Shown here: positions 57,524 to 64,000 of the stretch, in pieces | Layout: every line of letters starts with the position of its first letter | How positions within the stretch are numbered: position 1 is the stretch's first letter | DNA from: Antilocapra americana | Lineage: Eukaryota; Chordata; Mammalia; Artiodactyla; Antilocapridae | Assembly: GCA_007570785.1 (NCBI GenBank) | Contig: ML664157.1 | Span: 6,967,363-7,031,362 of the forward strand | Direction of reading: 5' to 3' | DNA length: 64,000 bases | The notes under the pieces: model-generated | The model's database searches: none | Seen by the model: only the letters and a program-made list of their open reading frames with translations | Told to the model about the DNA's origin: nothing | Position numbers and translations under genes: made by a program

Positions 57524-58610
57524 AGTCCTTGGAAAAAGGACCTATAGTCTGTAAGTCTATAAACTTGAATTTTTTGCAAATGTGCATAGATTAGGAAGAC
57601 TTCTTTTTTCTTTTCTTTTCCTTTTTAAAAATTCAGGCCTGAGCTTGCTCTTTCAAATAAAAGCATATGTATGAGTACACTGCTATAGCACACAGGTGCC
57701 AAGTCCAATTAAATGTTATCCTAGGCGCAGATGCATCTGCTCTGCACATGCACCCACCAAAGCCCAGCAGTAGTTGTGCAACTATGAAGGAGTCGGTGGC
57801 ATGCCAAGCCAAGATAATATCTTCTACAGATTTTATCTGAAGGGTTTGTAAGCTTCTTGTCTGACTTTCGTTTTGGTAAAGGGGAATGTGAGCAGATGGC
57901 ACATGTTGTCTGGGGATTTAACTTTGAAATAAAAACAGCCAATTGTCTCCTGTTCCCGGGATCTAGATTAGGGCAAATTGGGAAGTATTCTTAGAGTATG
58001 GGGTAAAATGGCAAATAAGGATTATTTTTTCAGCTATATATCTTTGTGAAATTCTGTAATTTCAGCAAAATACAGAAGTAAGTGAGATATTGTGTTGGTA
58101 TGATTGCAAATGTCACCTATAATGTCACTCCAATGGTTGGTTTCTTAGGTTATCAAAACTAATTATTCCCATTCAGTGATGTTGAAATTTTTAAAAGTTA
58201 TGAATTTGGATGTGTTCAATATCTTTGTACAGAAAAATAACAGCAGTCTGGCTGTTTTAAACAACTGGAGTCCTATGTATATATCTTTACTTGATAAAAA
58301 AATTGACTAGTTTAAAAGCTTAGAAGCCTCTATGAGTTCCCTTCCATACGGATACTTTAATGATCTCTTGATTTTAAAGAATTCCCTATTGCTTGATGTG
58401 CATTTGCAAGAAGGGAATGGATAAAGAAGAGTCTCTGTTATTATTATGCATAAAATAAAAACAGAGCAAGGTGGCACTTTGTTTTCACTACCAAAATTTT
58501 TATTGATAGATAAAATATAAGTGAGACAAAAACAGTACAATTATATTTATGAAGGAATATTAGTATTAGCACCAATTTTATGTCTAGAACAGTAACTGAC
58601 AGATAGTAAC
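57524..58610. other. Unassigned non-coding DNA
   Basis: About 1.1 kb without a recognised repeat. Mixed to AT-rich; no gene. Confidence 0.5.
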
Positions 58611-58620
58611 TGTTCACTGA

Positions 58621-58817
58621 AGGGCTTCCCACATGGCTCAGTGGTAAAGACTCCCGCCACTAATGTAGAAGATGCTGGAGACCCTGAGTTAGATTCTCTG
58701 AGTTAGACTCCAGTATTATTGCCTGGGAACTCTCATGGATGGAGGAGCCTGGCTGGCTACAGTTCATAGTGCTGCAAAGAATCAGACATAACTGAGCAAC
58801 TGAGCACGCACACAAGC
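58621..58817 (+). mobile_element. Bov-tA SINE
   Basis: Head 'gggcttcccacatggctcag', body partly rearranged with a duplicated 'ctgagttaga' word near 58685-58708, tail 'cataactgagcaactgagca'. Flanks TGTTCACTGA (58611-58620) and TGCTCATTGA (58818-58827), two mismatches. Confidence 0.9.
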
Positions 58818-58827
58818 TGCTCATTGA

Positions 58828-59679
58828 ATGTTTGTTGGATGGATGAGGATTCAAGTATGCTAATTCCTCATGGGGATGGAAAGGAGAAGCCAAATACACC
58901 GCAATCAGGGTTGTAGAGATTGTTTATTTGACTAAAATCAAGCAGAGTATGAACCAGTATAAAGAAGTTTCAAAATATTTAAAAACAAAATAAGAATAAC
59001 ATTGAGCTCAGTAAAAACTTGAGGTTCTTATGATATCCAAAATAAAGTTTCACAGCTAAAGAGAAGTTTTGAATAGCTAGACTATAATAGCAATTTTGCT
59101 ATGTATCTAGTGTTTGGACCAAAAATAGAATATATTTTAAAATTACAGTAAAATCGGAATACTTCCTATTTCAAAGTAGAGCTGAGGAAAAGAGAAAATG
59201 TAACAAAATCTATAAATGAAGAGATTATTAAGTGTAATTATTAAGAGCAGTTACTATATCTCAGTAAAATATAGATAGCAAATAATTTCCAGAAAGCCTA
59301 TTGAAAAAAATGAATAGCAGAATCATGAAAGAATATCTAAAAGGAAATTGTGATTATGTATATCAATAAAAGACACCAATTTCTAATGAGCAGTATCTCT
59401 CCCTTGGGAGAATTAAGCTTTCCAAAAAGAACCAATGGAAGACCTGTAGCAGGAAACAGATAAAAGATCAAGGGAAAGACCAATCACATCTTCAATATGT
59501 AATCATAAAGCTTATAGCTCTAAGGTATAAGCCCCAAATTCATTCATTTCTAAATCTTGCTTTTCACAGGAAGAGCAACTTTCTTCCCATTTGATGGATG
59601 AACTCACTAAAGCCTAGACTTCTGAGTGAAAAAAATAGTGCAGCTTTTTTAAGGTAGCACTTTCGACTTTTAATTTTGA
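58828..59679. other. AT-rich unassigned DNA
   Basis: About 0.85 kb; no element or gene recognised. Confidence 0.5.
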
Positions 59680-60540
59680 TGTAAGATAGAGAATTTCCAG
59701 GTTAGACATTTACAGCTAGCCTCCTGTTTGCGTTTCCTGAGACAAGAGATAGGTGGGCTCCAGGTGAGGCATTTACAATCGGCTTCCAGTTTGTCCTCTG
59801 AAACTGAAGTAAGAAGAGAAACACGGTAAATAGTCAGTGTTTGTCTCTTGTAAACACCTTAAGGTGACAGTCCTGGCAAGAACAAAGAGGGGCAAAATCC
59901 TGGTTGAGTAAAAGATTCAGATACCTCCCTCCCAACCTCTTTTGGAACGAGGGAGACACTCCGCACGTGCAGAAAGCCTCCTCTTGAGTCAGAAGTCAAG
60001 GGGCAATGCCTGGCCACAATGAGTCTGGCTCTTCCCAGAAACCTTCACTTCGAGATCCATCTTGGTTGGGAGGTGCATGCACATCCCAGGGGAGGATCCC
60101 AGGGTAGGTCAGGTGTGGGGAAAGAAACCAGAAAATTGGCCTGAAGGAAGACAAAGACCAGGAAGAGCTGCCTTACATAAATGACTTAATGGGCTCTTTA
60201 TGGGACTCCTCCTCACTCGGCTGGGCACCTCTCCAGGTGTGCATTTCTATCTTGCTTCTACCTCAACTAAACAAACCATTTCTCTATGTGTTCTCCCACT
60301 TGTTGTTGTACTGTCTCTAATAATAAATTTTGTACCTGCATTTACAGTTTCTGCCTCTGTGATAAATGCATTTCTCACTGGGAGGCAAAGATGCAGGGAA
60401 AAACAGTTTTTAGCCTCTAACGCTTGCTGGTCTGGTGGCTTGGGTTCATAGTTTTCATCCAGGCTACCCAGGTTCCATTCCTGGGCAGGGAATCTAGATC
60501 CTGCTTCATGCCACCGCTCACTGCTGCCTCACTGAAGTCA
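59680..60540 (+). mobile_element. Probable solo LTR of a ruminant endogenous retrovirus
   Basis: About 860 bases, possible TG...CA ends with TTTGA flanking each side (59675-59679 and 60542-60546). R/U5-like words: 'ctcctcactcggctgggcac', 'tctctatgtgttctcccact', 'tgttgttgtactgtctctaa', a polyadenylation signal AATAAA at 60322-60327, then 'catttctcactgggaggcaa' and 'ccaccgctcactgctgcctc'. No gag, pol or env sequence on either side, so one LTR left by recombination is likely. Family name not certain. Confidence 0.62.
59697..59822 (+). repeat. Tandem repeat in the LTR U3 region, about 63-bp period
   Basis: CCAGGTTAGACATTTACAGC ... CTCCTGTTTG is followed 63 bases later by CCAGGTGAGGCATTTACAAT ... 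TTCCAGTTTG. Two diverged units. Duplicated U3 segments in retroviral LTRs often carry enhancer elements; that role is inference here. Confidence 0.75.
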
Positions 60541-61207
60541 ATTTGAATTTTATTTCAAAAATTTATTGTCAAAATGTGATTGTCTAGAGCCATTAACAAT
60601 GTCAGGAGACTGTTTTATTGTTTTGTCAGTTCTCCCAATAAATATTTAATGTAATGTTAGTTAAACATCATAAGATGTACATAGTGGTTACATGTCAACT
60701 TATGGGGGAGGGAATGCTCTGTACCATCATACTCTCTTGCTGTAACTCCTTTCTGCCCTTTCAGGAGTCTCCTGACATCTTCAAACGCCGTCCCCACCCC
60801 CACCAACCTCTTCATTGTGTGTGGTCTTGGTGGGAGTTGGTGCCAGCCTCCCCCAGTGGATATTCCAAGTTCCAGACATCCCGTCCCTGCCTATTTGCAA
60901 GGAAGGTGGAACGGTATTGCTGCCTTGCTCTTCATAGCTCCCAGGGTCTCTCCTGTTTCTTAGCCAAAGCCTCTGGCCTCCTCTTACTCTCTGACTCCCC
61001 CACATTTATCAAAAAATTATCTGAAGTTATCCAGGGTCATTTTATGATACTTGCAACCAAGGATACTGAGAGTCACAATATTTATTCAGAAAAGACAATG
61101 GGCATCTTCTCAAAGTAATTTTAATCCTTCAGACTTTGGATAGTCTTTAGTGATACTTTATCCAACCCACACGTTTTGTGATTGAAGAAGTCAATATTTA
61201 AGAGTAT
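60541..61207. other. Unassigned non-coding DNA
   Basis: About 0.67 kb. A plus-strand frame of 154 codons (60654-61118) is the longest non-repeat frame in the window, but it has no recognisable domain and weak context, so it is not called a gene. Confidence 0.45.
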
Positions 61208-61245
61208 TGTGGGCTGAACTGTGTCTGCTCAAAATTCATGTTGAA

Positions 61246-61289
61246 ACTGTAACCTCTAGTACCTCAGAATGTGACTCTATTTGCAGAGA
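61246..61289 (+). repeat. 44-bp inverted repeat, left arm (in outer MLT1)
   Basis: These 44 bases, starting ACTGTAACCTCTAGTACC, are normal MLT1 sequence in forward orientation. Their exact reverse complement lies at 61982-62025 in the inner MLT1. Confidence 0.95.
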
Positions 61290-61354
61290 CAGCCTTTAAA
61301 GAAGTAATTAAGTTAAAATGGGGTCATTAGGCCAAACCTTAATCCCATATGCGC

Positions 61355-61707
61355 ATGCATGCATGCTAAATCGCTTCAGTTGTGTTCGACTCTTTGTGAC
61401 CCTATGGCCTGTAACCGGCCAGGCTCCTCCATGGGACTCTCCAGGCAACAATACTGGAATAGGTTGCCATGCCCTCCTGCAGGAGATCTTCCTGATCTAG
61501 GGATCGAAGCCACGTCTCTTATGTCTCCTTCATTGGCAGGCAGGTTCTTTACCACTAGCACCATCAGGGAAATGGAAACCCATTCCACTATTTTTGCCTA
61601 GAAAATCCCATGGACAGAGGAGCCTAGCAGGCTGCAGTCCATGGGGTCACAGGAATCGAACGTGACTTAGTGACTAAACCACTAAACCACTATCACCCGG
61701 GAAGCCC
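61355..61707 (-). mobile_element. Bov-tA SINE inserted in outer MLT1, itself interrupted
   Basis: Complement order: 'gctaaatcgcttcagttgtg', 'ctttgtgaccctatggcctg', 'ggatcgaagccacgtctctt', 'ttctttaccactagcacc' (to 61562), then after an inner SINE 'cgggaagccc' (61698-61707). AATCC occurs in the MLT1 on both sides. Confidence 0.92.
61563..61685 (+). mobile_element. Bov-tA SINE, 5' truncated, nested inside another Bov-tA
   Basis: Starts mid-body ('gggaaatggaaacccattcc'), then 'agaaaatcccatggacagag', 'gcaggctgcagtccatgggg', tail 'gtgacttagtgactaaacc'. Target duplication ACCACTAGCACC (61551-61562) and ACCACTATCACC (61686-61697), one mismatch, made of the host SINE's own head. Confidence 0.93.
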
Positions 61708-61824
61708 AATCCAATCCAACTGGTAGGACTGGTATCCTAATAAAGGGAGGAGATGGGCCACAGAAGCTCCAGTCCTGTACATCCACAGAAAGGTGAACAT
61801 GTGAGCAGGCCGAGTGAAGGTATC

Positions 61825-62229
61825 TGCTATAGACTGAATGTTTGTGTCCCCTCAAAATTCATGTGATGAAATCTAATCTCCAATGTGAGGGTATTTGGAG
61901 GAAAGGCCTTTGGGAGGTACTAGGTGAGAGCTCTGCTCCTACTAACAAAATTAGTTCCCTTAGTAAAGAGACCCCAGGCCATCTCTGCAAATAGAGTCAC
62001 ATTCTGAGGTACTAGAGGTTACAGTACCTTTTTTGTCCCTTCCTCCATCTGAGGACACAGTGGGAAGATGGTCGTCTATGAACCAGCAAGCAGCCTCTCA
62101 GTAGATACTGAATCTGTCTGTATCTTGATCTAGGACATCTGAGCCTCCAGAGCTCTGAGAAATAAATATTTGTTGTTTAAGTCACTCAGCCTATGGTATT
62201 TTTTAAAATAACAGCCTGAACTGACTAAA
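61825..62229 (+). mobile_element. MLT1-type LTR, inner copy, nested in the outer MLT1
   Basis: Starts 'tgctatagactgaatgtttg', 'tgtcccctcaaaattcatgt', 'ggtatttggaggaaaggcct', 'ttgggaggtactaggtgaga', later 'ctgaggacacagtgggaaga', 'gagaaataaatatttgttgt', 'cagcctgaactgactaaa'. Candidate 5-bp target duplication GTATC (61820-61824) and GTACC (62230-62234), the size usual for LTR elements. Carries a foreign 44-base inverted segment. Confidence 0.87.
61982..62025 (-). repeat. 44-bp inverted repeat, right arm (in inner MLT1)
   Basis: Exact reverse complement of 61246-61289. It replaces or interrupts the usual MLT1 sequence between 'taaagagacccc' and 'tcccttcctccatctgagga'. Arms are 692 bases apart. 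Confidence 0.95.
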
Positions 62230-62380
62230 GTACCAAGGAGAGAAATTTCAGAGGAAACCAGACCTGATAACATCTTGATCTTGGACTTCTAATCTCCAGA
62301 CTGTGAGAAAATAAACCTCTGTTGTTTAAGCTATCCAATCTTTGGCGTTTTGTTAGAGCCACTCTAGCAAACTAATAGGC

Positions 62381-63514
62381 ATGCTACTGGTTGTTCAAAA
62401 TACACTGGACCCAAATCTAAATCTAAGTTTAAAACTTCCCAATCCAGTGCTCAGGCTGATCCCCCCAGGCATCAGTAAACTTGGGTCGTACATATTAAGG
62501 TTACATAATACTGTTTCCAGCAAGATTTTGTTAGTAATATGGCTAGCATGGCACTTAAAACTTCAGGTTACACTTAACAATCTGTAAAAAGGTTCTAAAT
62601 TTGAGACTGCATATAAGAATATAGCAAATCAATATATTAATATCCACACACAAAGTGATTATATTTTCATGTTTCCGATTCACATGATTTCTAAAAATAT
62701 ATTAAATTTGGATGAAAGTTTATTTTTCAAGACCCACATCCTAGAGTATGATTCAATGGGTCTTAAGAAAAGACCACACTCATCTGTGATTTTAGAAATA
62801 AATTACATTCTAATCTTTGACCAAACAGCTTTATAGCTTCTGCCAAAGTCTATAATCAGTCTTTTTCTTAACTCATTTTGTAACTTAAATGTTCTTAAAT
62901 GTTACCAAAGGAATAATGCTAGCTATAAATACATAAAAAAGAAAGGAAATGCAGCCCATCCTTAATTCAGTGGAAAATGAGGGTGAGTAAAGCTTCTCTG
63001 GGGAAATGAATTGATTCAATTAACTGTCTTAGTTAAATTAATCCTATTAGAGAACCAAACACTATTTAATACGCTAGAAAAAAGTAACTTTCTAAATGGC
63101 CCTGTGGTCTTCCAGCAATTAATATAATATTGGTTGGTAAACACTTGTCCCCCAAAGCTTTTTATCCATTGCAGTTCAAAGGAGGCTTAATCAGAATATT
63201 CTTATTTTCTGTCCTGTCCTTGAAAGAAACTCAATATCTGGGATATTATTGTAAGATGAATCACCCTCAGAAATTTATAATAAGAAATTTCCCTCAAAGC
63301 TGTCCTCACATTGAGTAAATACCTTTCCTGAGAAATAATTTTTATTATGTAGTCCATCAATGGGACATGTATATTTGTATGAAGGAATGCCATACTCTGA
63401 AAATGTCAACAGGAAATCTGAGTTGATGGAGATTTGAATATAGTGCCCTCAAAAACTTAGATGGGCAACATATTCTAATGCAAATATGGAGTCTCCTTAG
63501 AAATTGAAATTTAA
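62381..63514. other. AT-rich unassigned DNA
   Basis: About 1.1 kb, AT-rich, without recognised repeats or genes. Confidence 0.5.
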
Positions 63515-63875
63515 AAGTAACATTTAAAATAGCGTCAGAAATATAAAATTCTTAGGGATAAATCTGACAAAGACCTATAAATTGAAAACTATAAAGCATT
63601 GCTTAGAGAAGTTAAAGAAAACTTAAATAAATTGAGAGATGTTCTTCGTTCATAGGATATAAGACAATATTAAGATATCAGGTCTTCCCAAATTGATTAA
63701 TAGAGTCAATGCAATCCCAACTGAAATGCCATTGAGATTTCCTATGCATTCTTGTAGAAGTTGAAGAACTGATTTTAAAATTTCAGACAGAAATGCAAAA
63801 AACCTAGAATAACTGAAAGAAGCAAAGTTGGAGAACTAACATTATCTAACTTTGAGACAAATTATAAATATGTAT
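63515..63875 (+). mobile_element. Old L1 ORF2 fragment
   Basis: 'tataaaattcttagggataa', 'aaactataaagcattgctta', 'ataaattgagagatgttctt', 'aatattaagatatcaggtct', 'cccaaattgattaatagagt', 'caatgcaatcccaactgaaa' follow the L1 RT-thumb/linker coding order (YLGI..., [15 protein letters not shown] equivalent). No open frame survives. Cut at the right by a Bov-tA. Confidence 0.85.
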
Positions 63876-63885
63876 GTGTGTGTGT

Positions 63886-64000
63886 GAGTTAGTCTCTCAG
63901 TGTTGTCTGACTCTTTGCAACCCTATGAACTGTAGCCCACCAGCCTCCTTTGTCCATGGAATTCTCCAGGCAAGAATACTGGAGTGGGTGGCCATTCCCT
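63886..64000 (-). mobile_element. Bov-tA SINE, cut by window end
   Basis: 'gttagtctctcagtgttgtc', 'ctttgcaaccctatgaactg', 'ccatggaattctccaggcaa', 'tactggagtgggtggccatt'. Only the BovB-like 3' half and part of the body are inside the window. Confidence 0.93.

Larger units (their letters stand above)
61208..62380 (+). mobile_element. MLT1-type LTR (MaLR), outer copy, interrupted
   Basis: Starts 'tgtgggctgaactgtgtctg', continues 'cctctagtacctcagaatgt', 'gtaattaagttaaaatgggg', 'tcattaggccaaaccttaat', and after two interruptions ends 'tcttgatcttggacttctaa', 'gaaaataaacctctgttgtt' and 'ctctagcaaactaatag'. This is the classic MLT1 order. Interrupted by a Bov-tA pair and by a second MLT1 LTR. Confidence 0.85.

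Noticed and set aside
60654..61118. 154-codon plus-strand open frame, longest outside repeats
   Set aside because: No recognisable domain, signal or repeat of protein-like composition; no splice or promoter context; a frame of this length is expected by chance in 64 kb of DNA.
1..64000. A previously undescribed multi-gene system
   Set aside because: No cluster of non-transposon coding genes exists in the window; every clear protein motif belongs to L1 or BovB.

Overview
The window is non-coding mammalian chromosomal DNA from a ruminant, built almost entirely of layered transposable elements. The diagnostic families are BovB (RTE-type) LINEs, Bov-tA/Bov-A2 type tRNA-derived SINEs on both strands (about 27 copies), a ruminant-type L1, LTRs resembling bovine endogenous retrovirus LTRs, and older mammal-wide repeats (MIR, MLT1, old L1). 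Cattle, sheep, goat, deer and relatives all carry these families, so genus is not resolved. I see no host protein-coding gene, exon, tRNA, rRNA or CRISPR array. The only recognisable protein-coding remnants are broken retrotransposon ORFs. One 100-base run of N marks an assembly gap.

Layout: 1-7.4 kb is a nearly full-length L1 on the minus strand (3' end cut by the window, both ORFs broken, long GC-rich 5' UTR), inserted in a MIR. 7.4-33.9 kb is repeat-sprinkled intergenic or intronic DNA with MIRs, a CHR-type SINE, many Bov-tA SINEs, a BovB fragment (12.3 kb), an LTR set inside a GA-rich tract (14.7 kb) and L1 3' UTR pieces, two of which carry a nested SINE. 33.9-35.6 kb is an L1 3' UTR split by a BovB and a Bov-tA. 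36.8-39.1 kb is an old L1 ORF2 split by a BovB. 40.4-43.0 kb is an old minus-strand L1 split by a younger L1 fragment (with the gap) and two SINEs. 45.4-47.7, 49.6-50.7 and 54.5-57.5 kb are minus-strand BovB copies; the last keeps nearly the whole ORF in decayed form. 59.7-60.5 kb is a probable solo LTR. 61.2-62.4 kb is an MLT1 LTR containing another MLT1 LTR plus a SINE within a SINE.

The elements do not work together as a system. The value of the window lies in insertion order and in insertion or repair scars: target-site duplications that can be read by eye, a BovB whose 3' end is repeated in tandem, a BovB with an unusually long (37-38 bp) target duplication, and a perfect 44-bp inverted copy linking two nested MLT1 LTRs, which looks like a template-switch event. 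Family names come from recognising consensus features by memory; no database search was run, and most boundaries are good to about 10 bases only.
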